A stretch of 64,000 bases of DNA from Bacteroidota bacterium (GCA_947449315.1 CANFRC010000013.1:39003-103002), one strand, 5' to 3'; counted from the first letter of the stretch, positions 6,783 through 16,776 are shown. Notes: generated by a model from the sequence alone, not told the origin. Translations and numbers: made by a program.

Positions 6783-9518
6783 TTAACGGGTCGGCTTTGT
6801 TTTATCTTGTATCAATTGCACAAATCCTTTTATGATACGTGGTTTTATTCCATCAACGCGAATTTCATTGACGGTACATACATAGAAGTAAGTCCCATCC
6901 GTACACATTTTTTTTGTTTCTTGATTTTTACCATCCCATAATACATCCGGGTTTTTGGTCTCAAACATTTCTAACCCCCAACGGTCATATATTTTAATGT
7001 CGACATCTTTTACAAAACGATAGTTTGGAAGTGGCGTAAACAGATCGTTTTGACCATCACCATTTGGCGTAAATACATTTGGTAATTCATAAGAAGGACA
7101 GTTATCTATACATATTTTATTCAAGATTGGACTTTCATTTGGGTTTAAGGCAGAGTCGACTGCTGTTACAGCATAACAACCTGCTACAGAAGGGATCATT
7201 CCTTCAAACAAATAATTATGAATGTAGGTTGTAATACTCAAATTGGTTGATGTATAAATAATCTGCAGAGGATCGTTTACGCTTGGTGCAAAATAAATAG
7301 TATACTGAACAGCATCGTTGCAACAATACGTATTCGGGTTGGTCCAGCTGATAACGTTTTGAAGATCGTCACAACTTGTTGTAACATCAAAATTAGGTTG
7401 ACATGGTGGAATAAGGTCTACCGGTGAGTCACATTTTACTTCTGAGAAATTTCGCAGCGGTGACGGTAAAGAAGTGTCGGAATATTCACCAATGCTCAAT
7501 ACGCGGTAGCAATAGTTCACTTCGTTTACTAAATTGCTGTCAATATAATTCTGATTTGTGGTGCTATCAATAAATGTAAATGTGCCGGGAGATGATGTTG
7601 CACCGCGGTAGATCTTGTACATGTAATTCACCCAAGGAACATATTGTTGCCAGGAGAGATTAATTTTTTTATCGCCTGGCGTTGTGGTGAGTAATACCGA
7701 AGAGGCCGTATTGGTGGATCCTTTGAATATACCATTCGAATAAAAATCAACTCGGTAAGTATATGGATTTGTATCCGTTATCAGCGCACTGCTGATATAG
7801 CCTGTATCTGTCATTTTCCAGAAAGCAGGATAGGTATAAGTCGTGATCTCTGAAAAAGAACTAGCAGGAGGGTTGAAACCTACTGCGCGCATCAAATGGT
7901 ATTCGTATGGTGGCGGATTAGCAATTGTATCCAGGTCGGTTGTTGTGCCGATTGGTTTTACCCAATGTGTCCAAATAGAATCATTTGTCCCTGTGCTAAT
8001 AACACTAACGTTTGTAATGATAGGCACATCTCGCACTAATCGTGCACAGACATGCTGCGAAGCAATACTTTGCGAACCGTCATTGTAATAGGCAACCACG
8101 ATATACGAATAATCAATCCCATTTGTCAAACCTGCCCCACCATTGTTATCGGTAAAGCTAAGGGGGGAAGCATTGTAATTCGTGGTTCCGATGAAGGAAT
8201 ATCCTGTATAACTCGGAACGCCTGTTTCACAGGCACTTGGTATCCAAGGGTCGCAGGAGTTTTTACGATAGATGTAATATTTTTTTAATGGATTTGTTCC
8301 AGTAGAATCGCAAAAAGGGTGGTTCCAATTCAAGATGATACTTGCACCGCTTGGTGTTGCTGTTAATCCTGTTGGTGCCGGCGCAATCACTCTAATAAAT
8401 ACAGATTCAAAATTTACCAATGTTGTGCCCGGGTCACTGTCTGCAGCTTTAAATGCCACCAAATATGGCAATAACCGAACTTCCTGACATCCTGGTGCCC
8501 AATGGAAACTTCCTGTTGCGGTGCTTGGACTTCCCGGAGTGGTGACAGATGAAAAGGTAGCGGCAGGGGTAAGAGTAAACGGACCACCTGAAGCTGTTAA
8601 GATGATGGCATTCGTTTCCGTATCGGTTGCATTCACATTAAAATCCAAATTGGTGCCTGCAACAACGCAGGTGTCGTTGATGTTATTGATTTGGGGCGGG
8701 TTGTTAGCACAGGAGCCAACAGTTATCTGCATATCACGCAAGATAGAACCAATGTAATATCTTGTTTTAGTAAGAGGTATCAATCGGTATTCTTTGATCA
8801 AGATCGCTACATTGTATTGGCAGATCGAAGGAGGGGAGCACCAGACAAGATCTCCCGTGTTCGGATCGATACTAGCAGCCGACATGTTTGGCGGATAGGT
8901 CCATCCCGGAATAGGCGAACCAAACGCATAACAAGAACTCAAGCTGTAATACAAACTGTCTCCGTTATCGTCGTATGCACTTGGGTTGTGTTCAAAGCAA
9001 ACCCCCACACAGGCATCGTCAATAGGAGGATTCAGTAAAACAGGAGAATCGTTATGTCCTAAGAAAGGTGAAATAATCAATTCAGAGCGAAGAAAAAAGG
9101 ATTGATCAACAGAGCCGGGAATATTACAGATATCACTATTTCTGTTTTGATCTTCCATGGTAATGATGAAATTCCCTGGGCCCGCATAATTGTGATCTAC
9201 CTGATATATATTTAATCGGGTGGCTATGGCTGTTGGAATCATCACCCCTTCACCTGTGGAACAGGCAGTGGTAGAAATGCCATTAACTCTAGGAGCAACA
9301 GCCGTATCTCCGTCTCCGAAATGAACAGATAACTCACACCTGTCAGTACTGCTGGAACCAGTCCATTTGGTGTAGGTAGTAACTGTAATTCTATATTTGT
9401 AAGGATGTGATGCGTCTCCGATATATTTATAACTGATTTCTCCAGCACGGTTGTGTGTTGCATATCCATTGGCTAAACCAACAAACAAGATGAATAAAGA
9501 AAGGAGAATTTTTTTCAT
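6783..9518 (-). CDS. Large T9SS type B cargo with gliding-motility C-terminal domain
   Basis: The protein has 911 residues: signal peptide at 1-20 (MKKILLSLFILFVGLANGYA), then a mature start THNRAGEISY. The first 260 residues closely match the neighbouring gene at 9558-10643 (STDRCEL, FGDGDTA, PRVNG, EDQNRNS). The middle holds fibronectin type III-like beta modules. The C-terminus has LPNVFTPNGDGQNDLF (about 820-835) and KIYDRWGLEMFE, the hallmark of the gliding-motility-associated (type B) sorting domain. It is likely a surface adhesin or filament protein; no enzymatic motif was seen. Confidence 0.85.
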   Translation of the reverse strand: MKKILLSLFILFVGLANGYATHNRAGEISYKYIGDASHPYKYRITVTTYTKWTGSSSTDRCELSVHFGDGDTAVAPRVNGISTTACSTGEGVMIPTAIATRLNIYQVDHNYAGPGNFIITMEDQNRNSDICNIPGSVDQSFFLRSELIISPFLGHNDSPVLLNPPIDDACVGVCFEHNPSAYDDNGDSLYYSLSSCYAFGSPIPGWTYPPNMSAASIDPNTGDLVWCSPPSICQYNVAILIKEYRLIPLTKTRYYIGSILRDMQITVGSCANNPPQINNINDTCVVAGTNLDFNVNATDTETNAIILTASGGPFTLTPAATFSSVTTPGSPSTATGSFHWAPGCQEVRLLPYLVAFKAADSDPGTTLVNFESVFIRVIAPAPTGLTATPSGASIILNWNHPFCDSTGTNPLKKYYIYRKNSCDPWIPSACETGVPSYTGYSFIGTTNYNASPLSFTDNNGGAGLTNGIDYSYIVVAYYNDGSQSIASQHVCARLVRDVPIITNVSVISTGTNDSIWTHWVKPIGTTTDLDTIANPPPYEYHLMRAVGFNPPASSFSEITTYTYPAFWKMTDTGYISSALITDTNPYTYRVDFYSNGIFKGSTNTASSVLLTTTPGDKKINLSWQQYVPWVNYMYKIYRGATSSPGTFTFIDSTTNQNYIDSNLVNEVNYCYRVLSIGEYSDTSLPSPLRNFSEVKCDSPVDLIPPCQPNFDVTTSCDDLQNVISWTNPNTYCCNDAVQYTIYFAPSVNDPLQIIYTSTNLSITTYIHNYLFEGMIPSVAGCYAVTAVDSALNPNESPILNKICIDNCPSYELPNVFTPNGDGQNDLFTPLPNYRFVKDVDIKIYDRWGLEMFETKNPDVLWDGKNQETKKMCTDGTYFYVCTVNEIRVDGIKPRIIKGFVQLIQDKTKPTR

Positions 9519-9557
9519 TAAAAAAGATTACAAAAATAGAACTCTAAATTACAAAAT

Positions 9558-10643
9558 TTATTTCACAGAAGCGCCTAAAACAATAAATTTTCCTTGTTTA
9601 ACGGTTTTTCCAGAGGAGTGAATGCTGTAAAAATACATCCCTGATTTTAGCTCCGTAAGGATAGCCGTTTTAGTAAATTCAATCTCTTTTATCATCTGCC
9701 CTAAAGAATTACTGATCTGCACCGAATAGTTTTTGTTTTCAGGGTTATCAGCAACGCAAAAATTGACAAGATCTGTTGCAGGATTTGGAAACACATCGAT
9801 CGAAATCGTTTCATTTTTGCTTTCTGAGATGCCGCTGGACAGGTTGTTTGGTCTGTTCCATCCATCTTGCATGGTGCTGCCCATATAATAAAAAGTGCCT
9901 CCTATTTCTCTCCACTCCGTTATTCTGATATCAAAGGTGTATTCGCAAATCAACATAGGCGTGTCCCATTTAATAATTCCAAAGCTATGATCTATACTGA
10001 ATGAGGTGCTTGCTGCTGGATAAGTATAGCTCGGGATGTCCATTCCAAATCCCATTGCAGGAACCAGATCAAAATACATAGCATCTCCGTCTGCTTCTGT
10101 AACCATTGGGTTGTAGTATTGAATGATCCCGATAGAATCTGAAATGATAGGAATTTTTGTGTAAATAGGTCCGTTATTATTTCCTAAAAAAGGATTGATT
10201 ATTAATTCTGCTTGCAAATAAAAAGATTGGTCTCCAGAGGATGCAATATTGCAAATTCCTGAATTTCTGTTTTGGTCTTCCACAGAAATAAAATAATAGC
10301 CATTCCCCGGAAAATCATGATCTGTTTCATAGATATTTTGTCGGATGTCTGATAAAACCATCACCCCATCATGTGCGGAAGGGCAGTTTACAGAAGGTCC
10401 GTTTACTCTTGGAACAAGAGCGGTATCTCCATCACCGAATTTAAAAATTAATTCACATCTGTCAGTGCTGACCGATCCGACCCATTGGGTGTAGGTTTTA
10501 ACCGTGACACGGTATCTGTAGGGATGCGAAATATCTCCCACGTATTTATAAGTAATATCGCCACCTCGGTTGTGTGTTGCATAAACATTTGTTAATCCAA
10601 TAAACATGATCAACAAGGAAAGAATCAGCTTTTTCATTTTCAA
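9558..10643 (-). CDS. T9SS type A cargo, paralogue of the adjacent large protein
   Basis: The protein has 361 residues with a signal peptide (about 1-23). Residues 24-265 are homologous to the N-terminus of the protein at 6783-9518 (THNRGGDITYKYVGD, STDRCEL, FGDGDTALVPRVNG, EDQNRNSGICNI). The C-terminus (about 285-361, IDVFPNPATDLVNF to GKFIVLGASVK) is a T9SS type A sorting domain, not the type B tail of its neighbour. The two genes are 39 bp apart on the same strand and arose by tandem duplication followed by exchange of the tail. The function of the shared domain is not recognised. Confidence 0.85.
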   Translation of the reverse strand: MKMKKLILSLLIMFIGLTNVYATHNRGGDITYKYVGDISHPYRYRVTVKTYTQWVGSVSTDRCELIFKFGDGDTALVPRVNGPSVNCPSAHDGVMVLSDIRQNIYETDHDFPGNGYYFISVEDQNRNSGICNIASSGDQSFYLQAELIINPFLGNNNGPIYTKIPIISDSIGIIQYYNPMVTEADGDAMYFDLVPAMGFGMDIPSYTYPAASTSFSIDHSFGIIKWDTPMLICEYTFDIRITEWREIGGTFYYMGSTMQDGWNRPNNLSSGISESKNETISIDVFPNPATDLVNFCVADNPENKNYSVQISNSLGQMIKEIEFTKTAILTELKSGMYFYSIHSSGKTVKQGKFIVLGASVK

Positions 10644-10760
10644 TAGTATTTATCGTAAATGTAAAGCCATTAGAAGTACAAAACAAACCAAAATACAGCA
10701 ATAATATACATGTCTGTGATGACTTTTGTCACCATGTTTTTAGAAAACCTACATTTTGCC

Positions 10761-10842
10761 GTCATTGCGAGGAACGAAGCAATCTTGCCTATTGATGGCT
10801 ACTCTCCTCATTGTGAGAGATTGCTTCATTCCTCTCAACGAC
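10761..10842. repeat. Inverted repeat of the GTCATTGCGAGGAACGAAGC type
   Basis: A 25-nt arm starting GTCATTGCGAGGAACGAAGC (10761-10785) faces an imperfect complement, AGATTGCTTCATTCCTCTC and on to 10842 (10818-10842), around a 32-nt centre. I recall this sequence as a dispersed repeat in many bacterial genomes, Bacteroidota included. It lies downstream of mqnC and upstream of the T9SS gene at 9558-10643, which are co-directional. Confidence 0.6.
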
Positions 10843-10863
10843 TTATTAAATTAGTAGTGATTT

Positions 10864-12012
10864 TTAATAGTTGATCACCTGTTCCACCATATTGGCAGGT
10901 AGTTCACGGTATTCGTATTGCTGCGTTCTTAACTGAGGTTCAAATCCTGCTTCAATAATTGCATCCTGAATTCCTTTCGCCGTGAATCGGTGAGGGGCTC
11001 CTGCTGCAGAAACAACATTCTCTTCCAGCATGATGCTTCCGAAATCATTCGCTCCGGCATGTAAACAAAGTTTCGCCACATCTTTTCCTACTGTCAACCA
11101 GCTTGCCTGAATATTGATAATGTTGGGTAGCATTATTCTGCTCATCGCGATCATACGGATATATTCATCACCGGTCACATTATTCGTGATTCCTTTGTGA
11201 CGTTTCAATAAGGTGCCGTCATCCATGAATGGCCATGGAATAAAGGCTAAGAAGCCTTTCGATTCTTTTGGTTTTTCGCTTTGTACTTCACGGATCATCA
11301 CTAAATGTTCGAAACGTTCTTCAATGGTTTCTATATGTCCGAACATCATAGTGCCGGAAGTGGTGATATTTAATTTGTGTGCAGCACGCATTACATCCAG
11401 CCATTCGCGGCCGGTACACTTCCCTTTAGAGATCAATCTGCGTACTCTGTCATTTAATATTTCTGCACCCGCACCTGGCAAGCTGTCCATGCCCGCATCT
11501 TTTAATGCTTGCAATACTTCAGTATGTGTCGATTTTTCTAGTTTGGTAATGTGCGCTATTTCAGGAGGCCCTAGTGCATGTAATTTTATTTGTGGATATA
11601 ATTTTTTTAAGGAACGGAAAGTATCTACATAAAATTTTAATCCCAAGTCCGGATGATGACCGCCTTGCAATAACAATTGGTCGCCACCGAATTTAAGTGT
11701 CTCTTCGATCTTCGTTTTATACGTTTCTATGTCGGTGATGTATGCTTCTTTGTGTCCGGGGATACGGTAGAAATTACAGAATTTACAATTCGCGATACAA
11801 ACATTGGTTGTATTTACATTGCGATCGATTTGCCAGGTCACTTTTCCACCTATTCCATTCTCTTTCACAGAATCCGGCTTTTGTATTTTTCTTAACTCAT
11901 TGGCAACAAACATCAATTCACTTGTTGGCGCATTTTGGAATAAATAAACGCCTTCTTCGATCGATAAGAATTCAAAATTTAAAGCACGTTTTAATAAATC
12001 ATCAGTATTCAT
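10864..12012 (-). CDS. mqnC: Cyclic dehypoxanthinyl futalosine synthase
   Basis: The protein has 382 residues and belongs to the radical SAM family. The cluster motif C-x3-C-x2-C is in CIANCKFC (about residues 72-79). Further MqnC-type motifs are LLQGGHHPDL (about 114-123), HALGPPEI, GAGAEIL and IQASWLTVGKDV. The enzyme makes the cyclic futalosine intermediate of menaquinone by the futalosine pathway. Other mqn genes are not in the window. MqnE is a related alternative, but the HHPDL and GAGAEIL motifs favour MqnC. Confidence 0.88.
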   Translation of the reverse strand: MNTDDLLKRALNFEFLSIEEGVYLFQNAPTSELMFVANELRKIQKPDSVKENGIGGKVTWQIDRNVNTTNVCIANCKFCNFYRIPGHKEAYITDIETYKTKIEETLKFGGDQLLLQGGHHPDLGLKFYVDTFRSLKKLYPQIKLHALGPPEIAHITKLEKSTHTEVLQALKDAGMDSLPGAGAEILNDRVRRLISKGKCTGREWLDVMRAAHKLNITTSGTMMFGHIETIEERFEHLVMIREVQSEKPKESKGFLAFIPWPFMDDGTLLKRHKGITNNVTGDEYIRMIAMSRIMLPNIINIQASWLTVGKDVAKLCLHAGANDFGSIMLEENVVSAAGAPHRFTAKGIQDAIIEAGFEPQLRTQQYEYRELPANMVEQVINY

Positions 12013-12115
12013 AGGCTGTCTAGCTATTTAATAAAGCGTTGATAAAAGACTCTTTTTGACGTTCGGAATTAGTAATTTCTTTTAGTACATTTACTTTCTC
12101 AAAAGTAAAAATTAT

Positions 12116-13573
12116 ATGACTACCATCTCCAAAAAATCTACAATTAATAACAACGACAACCTTGTTTTGTTGTGTAATAAGAACAATAGTTTTAATAATT
12201 GTGGTTTATCAAAGCACGAAATTGATTTTGTAAAAAACGAGATTTCCAAAAAAGATAAAAAAAGTGTTTGTGTGAATCAATTGAATCGTTTGGTGATGAT
12301 ACAATTGATTGATGTGAAGCCTGCCCCTGCCACCGGCGGGAAAGAAAAACATTTAACAATTGAAGCACTTCGCAAAGCGGCAAGTAATATTCATTCCTGG
12401 ATCATAGATGCAAAAATAGAATCGGTGTCAATTGTTGATGCTGATAATAAACCTTTGGAAGTGTTAGCATTCGCAGAAGGTTTGGCCTTAAGCAATTATC
12501 AGTTTTTGAAATACAAAAAGGACAAAGCCAAAGAAGAATATTCATTAAAAACGATTTCTGTTGTTTCTAAAAATGCCACACCAAAACAAATAGAGGAGTT
12601 AAATATTGTTGTGGAAGCAACATGCATCTCTAGAACATTAGTGAATGAGCCTGTTAATTTTTTAACAGCCACTCAACTTTCAAAAGAGTTTCAGAAGTTG
12701 GGAAAAGCCTCCGGATTTAATGTGGAGGTGTTCAATAAAGAAAAAATAAAAGCATTGAAAATGGGTGGCTTGCTTTCTGTGAATCTAGGAAGTGTTGAGC
12801 CACCAACATTTAGCATCATGGAATACAAGCCTAAAAATGCTAAAAATAAACAACCTATTATTTTAGTTGGTAAAGGTGTTGTGTACGATACAGGTGGACT
12901 GAGTTTAAAGCCTACAGCAAATAGCATGGATATGATGAAATGTGATATGGCAGGTGCTGCCGCTGTTGCAGGAACAATGTATGCTATCGCAAAAGCCAAA
13001 TTACCAGTTTATGTAATCGGATTAGTACCAGCAACGGATAATCGACCTGGTGGAAATGCTTATGTGCCGGGTGATGTAATCACCATGTATAATGGAATGA
13101 CCGTTGAAATGTTGAATGCAGATGCCGAAGGAAGAATGATCCTTGCAGACGCGTTGGCATATGCTCAAAAATACAATCCTAAGTTGGTGATCGACCTTGC
13201 AACATTAACCGGTGCAGCTGTTGCTGCTATCGGGACTTCCGGAATTGTTGCGATGGGAACGGCAGATGAGAAAACAAAAGATAAATTAAAACAAAGTGGT
13301 AATAATGTTTTTGAACGTTTAGCAGAAATGCCTTTTTGGGATGATTATGATGAAATGATCAAATCTGACATTGCTGACATGAAAAATTTAGGAGGTCCTT
13401 ATGCAGGAAGTATTACAGCAGGAAAATTTCTAGCACGCTATATCCATTATCCTTGGATGCACCTTGATATTGCAGGGCCTGCTTTTTTAACGGCCAAAGA
13501 TTCTTACCGTGTTAAAGGTGGAACAGGAGTAGGAGTGCGCCTGCTGTTCGATTACTTTAAAAATAACGCTTAA
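12116..13573 (+). CDS. pepA: M17 leucyl aminopeptidase, with a short in-frame palindromic insertion
   Basis: The protein has 485 residues. It is a cytosolic two-zinc aminopeptidase. The C-terminal catalytic domain (about 165-480) shows VGKGVVYDTGGLSLKP, then DMAGAAAV, and the signature NADAEGRMILADAL (about 338-351), with metal ligands Lys, Asp and Glu in place. Residues 68-75 (KPAPATGG) interrupt the N-terminal domain between LIDV and KEKHL and are encoded by a GC-rich segment at 12317-12340 that resembles the lepA insert. The N-terminal domain is poorly conserved in the family, so the insert is likely harmless. The symbol is given for the family. Confidence 0.93.
   Translation: MTTISKKSTINNNDNLVLLCNKNNSFNNCGLSKHEIDFVKNEISKKDKKSVCVNQLNRLVMIQLIDVKPAPATGGKEKHLTIEALRKAASNIHSWIIDAKIESVSIVDADNKPLEVLAFAEGLALSNYQFLKYKKDKAKEEYSLKTISVVSKNATPKQIEELNIVVEATCISRTLVNEPVNFLTATQLSKEFQKLGKASGFNVEVFNKEKIKALKMGGLLSVNLGSVEPPTFSIMEYKPKNAKNKQPIILVGKGVVYDTGGLSLKPTANSMDMMKCDMAGAAAVAGTMYAIAKAKLPVYVIGLVPATDNRPGGNAYVPGDVITMYNGMTVEMLNADAEGRMILADALAYAQKYNPKLVIDLATLTGAAVAAIGTSGIVAMGTADEKTKDKLKQSGNNVFERLAEMPFWDDYDEMIKSDIADMKNLGGPYAGSITAGKFLARYIHYPWMHLDIAGPAFLTAKDSYRVKGGTGVGVRLLFDYFKNNA
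12317..12340 (+). repeat. GC-rich palindromic element in frame in the aminopeptidase gene
   Basis: The coding strand reads AAGCCTGCC, then CCTGCCACCGGCGGG. It is far richer in GC than its surroundings, begins with the same nine bases as the lepA insert, and encodes KPAPATGG against KPACPAGR in lepA. The palindrome is imperfect here. Confidence 0.55.
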
Positions 13574-13667
13574 TCAATAAACGAACGAGCATTTTAAAAT
13601 GTAGTTTTCTCTTTTTAAAAAAGAACTACCCTAGATATTTTTTCAATGGAAGGCATGCTTGCTTGGG

Positions 13668-13696
13668 TTGCGAATTGATTAAAAAAAGTACATTTG
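13668..13696 (+). promoter_or_regulatory. Housekeeping promoter of pdxA
   Basis: TTG (13668-13670), 18 bases, then TACATTTG (13689-13696) fits the Bacteroidota primary promoter. The pdxA ATG is at 13729, giving a leader of roughly 25 nt. Confidence 0.5.
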
Positions 13697-13728
13697 TCTA
13701 AAATTTTATTACCTCATTAAATTTAAAT

Positions 13729-14784
13729 ATGTCGGACGAAAAAATTATTGTTGGAATTTCACAGGGTGATATTAATGGAATTGGATTAGAAGTGATTATT
13801 AAAACATTTTTAGATCCTCAGATGCTGGAAATATGCACCCCTGTTTTATATAGTTCTTTAAAAACTGCATCTTTTCACCGCAAGGCTTTAAACATTGAAG
13901 ATTTTAGTTTTAATCAAATCAAAGACCTTTCAGAAATCAATCATAAGCGTGCCAATCTCATCAATGTGTATGAAGAAGATGTGAACATTGAGTTGGGAAA
14001 GCAAACTGAAACAGGTGGAAAATATGCATTGAAGTCACTGGAAGCTGCGGCATATGCTCTTGCTCAAGGCAAGATTCATGTTTTAATAACAGCTCCTATT
14101 AATAAAGAGAACATACAATCACCCGACTTTAATTTTCCCGGACATACCGAATACCTGGAAGAGAAGTTCGGAGATGGGAATAGCTTGATGTTTTTAGTTA
14201 GCGATACGTTGCGTGTTGCGGTGGCTACCGGACATATTCCTGTAACCCAGGTTGCTCAGGCCTTGTCAACAGAAAAGATCCTTAAAAAAATACATGCTTT
14301 ACATAAGTCACTGATCCAAGATTTCGAGATTCGTAAACCCAAGATCGCTATTTTAGGTTTAAATCCGCATGCCGGTGACAATGGCGTAATCGGTAACGAA
14401 GAAAAAGAAATTATCTTGCCTGCTATCGCCAAGGCAACTGAGGCAGGAATGTTGGTGTTTGGTCCTTATCCGGCAGATGGATTTTTTGGCAACGAGGCCT
14501 ACAAGAAATTTGATGCGGTGTTGGCCATGTATCACGATCAGGGCTTAATTCCATTTAAAACAATCTCCTTTAATTCAGGTGTCAATTTCACGGCAGGTTT
14601 GCCAGTGGTCCGCACATCTCCCGATCACGGAACAGCGTATGATATTGCAGGAAAGAATATAGCTTCGGAAGAATCCTTTCGTAAGGCAGTGTATACCGCT
14701 ATTGATATATATAATAGGCGCAAACAGTATAAAGAAATAAGCGCCAATCCACTGAAAATTAATCCAATTCGGAGAGAACGATAA
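13729..14784 (+). CDS. pdxA: 4-hydroxythreonine-4-phosphate dehydrogenase
   Basis: The protein has 351 residues. It carries out the NAD-dependent oxidation step of the DXP-dependent pyridoxal phosphate pathway. The N-terminus IIVGISQGDINGIGLEVI matches the family G-D-x-x-G-I-G start. Metal ligands are expected in FPGHTEYL (His, about residue 140), LGLNPHAGD (His, about 211) and AMYHDQG (His, about 266), all visible. It is a single gene followed by a terminator hairpin (14821-14857). Confidence 0.96.
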   Translation: MSDEKIIVGISQGDINGIGLEVIIKTFLDPQMLEICTPVLYSSLKTASFHRKALNIEDFSFNQIKDLSEINHKRANLINVYEEDVNIELGKQTETGGKYALKSLEAAAYALAQGKIHVLITAPINKENIQSPDFNFPGHTEYLEEKFGDGNSLMFLVSDTLRVAVATGHIPVTQVAQALSTEKILKKIHALHKSLIQDFEIRKPKIAILGLNPHAGDNGVIGNEEKEIILPAIAKATEAGMLVFGPYPADGFFGNEAYKKFDAVLAMYHDQGLIPFKTISFNSGVNFTAGLPVVRTSPDHGTAYDIAGKNIASEESFRKAVYTAIDIYNRRKQYKEISANPLKINPIRRER

Positions 14785-14820
14785 GGCGTTAATCAGCAAA
14801 AAAGGAGAATTTATAGTTAA

Positions 14821-14857
14821 AAATCGGGTAAAAGGTGTATTTTTATCCGATTTTTGC
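14821..14857 (+). terminator. Rho-independent terminator after pdxA
   Basis: AAATCGGGTAAAA (14821-14833) pairs with TTTTATCCGATTT (14841-14853) with a single G-T wobble, and a run of T follows. Confidence 0.7.
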
Positions 14858-14903
14858 ATTAAAAAGGGGGAAATTTGCTTTGAAATTTAATTTCACTCAT
14901 TAT

Positions 14904-14933
14904 TTTGTAGTAAGGTAGATTTTTTTACCTTTG
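14904..14933 (+). promoter_or_regulatory. Housekeeping promoter of the yceD-rpmF-plsX-fabH-acc block
   Basis: TTTG (14904-14907), 18 bases, TACCTTTG (14926-14933) matches the Bacteroidota consensus. The first ATG of the block follows at 14960. Confidence 0.6.
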
Positions 14934-14959
14934 CCGTCTTTCTTAAAAACTTAAATAAG

Positions 14960-15496
14960 ATGCAGGCCCGAAAAGAATATATTATTCAGTTTGTAGGTTT
15001 AAGCTTAGGAGAGCATAAATTTGATTTCGAGGTTACAGATAAGTTCTTTGAAAACCTTGAGTTCAGTGAAATAAAACAGGCGAACCTTCACATTCATTTG
15101 AGCTTGTTAAAACAATCTCAAATGATGATTCTAAATTTTGAAATCGGAGGGACGGTTAATGTTTTGTGTGATTTGTGTGCAAATGAATTTGATCTGCCTA
15201 TTCATGGCAACTATAAATTGATCGTAAAAGTGGGAGGTAGCGATACCGGCAATGAAGACGATGATATCATTACAGTTGCAGCAAACGAACATGAATTGGA
15301 CCTGTCGGATTATTTGTATGAATACATTACTTTATCACTCCCTATCAAAAGGGTTCATCCATTAGATAATGATGGAAACAGCACCTGTGATATGGAAACA
15401 TTGGAGAAGTTGGAAGAGTTCATCATAGAAGAAGCGCCCAAAGAAGAAGAGATTGATCCACGTTGGAACGATTTGAAAAACATTAAATTAAATTAA
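14960..15496 (+). CDS. YceD/DUF177 family protein
   Basis: The protein has 178 residues. DUF177 (YceD) proteins are nucleic-acid-linked proteins commonly encoded next to rpmF and associated with 23S rRNA maturation. A CDLCANEFDLP motif (Cys pair at about residues 71 and 74) matches the family C-x2-C. The acidic C-terminus ends EEIDPRWNDLKNIKLN, also typical. rpmF follows 42 bp downstream, the standard yceD-rpmF-plsX-fabH order, which supports the call. Confidence 0.9.
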   Translation: MQARKEYIIQFVGLSLGEHKFDFEVTDKFFENLEFSEIKQANLHIHLSLLKQSQMMILNFEIGGTVNVLCDLCANEFDLPIHGNYKLIVKVGGSDTGNEDDDIITVAANEHELDLSDYLYEYITLSLPIKRVHPLDNDGNSTCDMETLEKLEEFIIEEAPKEEEIDPRWNDLKNIKLN

Positions 15497-15538
15497 ATCA
15501 GAAAATCAATAAAATAACATAATTTAAAATTAACAACA

Positions 15539-15724
15539 ATGCCACATCCAAAGCGAAAATTATCGAGAAGTAGAAGAGACAGCCGTAGAGGTCATGACAA
15601 AGCAGTTGCGTCAACACTTTCTACATGTTCAAATTGTGGAGCGCCAACATTATACCACCGTGTGTGTGGAGAGTGTGGGTACTACAAAGGGAAACTAGCA
15701 GTAGAGAAAAAAGTTTCTGCTTAA
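15539..15724 (+). CDS. rpmF: 50S ribosomal protein L32
   Basis: The protein has 61 residues. MPHPKRKLSRSRRDSRRGHD at the start and a zinc-type CSNCGAP and CGECGYYKG (C-x2-C pairs at about 31-34 and 44-47) mark the four-cysteine form of L32. It is a component of the large ribosomal subunit. The gene sits between yceD and plsX. Confidence 0.98.
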   Translation: MPHPKRKLSRSRRDSRRGHDKAVASTLSTCSNCGAPTLYHRVCGECGYYKGKLAVEKKVSA

Positions 15725-15837
15725 TATAACTAATGCAGATGATGAATAGCAACGAATCAAGGAACAATTTACTCCCAGTTCGCTATTTAGTTTATTTGTT
15801 ATTAGTAACATCTAAAAATTGTAATTCGTAGTAAAAT

Positions 15838-16776
15838 ATGAAGATAGGTATAGATATTATGGGCGGTGATTTTGCACCAGATGCAACCGTAGCAGGTGCT
15901 ATATTAGCCCATAACGAATTACCAAAAGATGTTCGCCTTGTTTTAATTGGCGACAAAGATCAGATCAGTGCTGCCCTTTTGCAGTATGGCGCTGATGAAT
16001 CTAATTTTGATATCGTTCATTCTACCGATATAATAGGTATGGGTGAACATCCCACGAAAGCATTTTCACAAAAACCCAATTCAAGTATTGCTTTGGGTTT
16101 TTCTTTGCTCAAAGAAGGAAAAATCGATGGCTTTGCCAGCAATGGTAATACAGGTGCAATGCTTGTAGGATCTATGTTTAGCGTAAAAGCTGTTACCGGT
16201 GTTATCCGACCTTGTATCGCTTCATTACTTCCAAAAGAAAATGGAGGTACAGGATTGATCCTGGATGTAGGATCTAATGCCGATTGTAAACCGGATGTAC
16301 TGTATCAATTCGGAGTATTGGGTTCTATTTTCGCAGAATCTGTGTATGGAATAAAAAATCCAAAAGTTGCATTATTGAATATTGGAGAAGAGCCAGAAAA
16401 AGGGAATCTTGTTGCGCAAGCGGCACATGCATTAATGAAAGATTCAAAAGATTTCAATTTTGTAGGTAACGTGGAAGGTAGAGATATTTTTAATGACCAT
16501 GCTGATGTGATTGTTTGTGATGGCTTTACTGGTAATGTTGTATTAAAAGAAGCAGAAGCATTTTATACAATGATTCAAAAACGAAAAATACAAGATGAGT
16601 ATTTTGACCGTTTTAATTATGAAAATTATGGTGGAACACCTGTAATAGGTATCAATTCAACTGTAATGATCGGACATGGGATTTCAAACAAAACAGCCGT
16701 AAAAAATATGCTTTTGCTAACAAAGAATATAATTGAAGCAAAGCTTGCGGATAAAATAAAAACTGCATTTCAATAA
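15838..16776 (+). CDS. plsX: Phosphate acyltransferase PlsX
   Basis: The protein has 312 residues. It makes acyl-phosphate from acyl-ACP at the start of phospholipid synthesis. [16 protein letters not shown] is the standard N-terminus. [21 protein letters not shown] and [16 protein letters not shown] are conserved family blocks. The stop codon overlaps the fabH ATG by one base (16776), which indicates translational coupling. Confidence 0.97.
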   Translation: MKIGIDIMGGDFAPDATVAGAILAHNELPKDVRLVLIGDKDQISAALLQYGADESNFDIVHSTDIIGMGEHPTKAFSQKPNSSIALGFSLLKEGKIDGFASNGNTGAMLVGSMFSVKAVTGVIRPCIASLLPKENGGTGLILDVGSNADCKPDVLYQFGVLGSIFAESVYGIKNPKVALLNIGEEPEKGNLVAQAAHALMKDSKDFNFVGNVEGRDIFNDHADVIVCDGFTGNVVLKEAEAFYTMIQKRKIQDEYFDRFNYENYGGTPVIGINSTVMIGHGISNKTAVKNMLLLTKNIIEAKLADKIKTAFQ

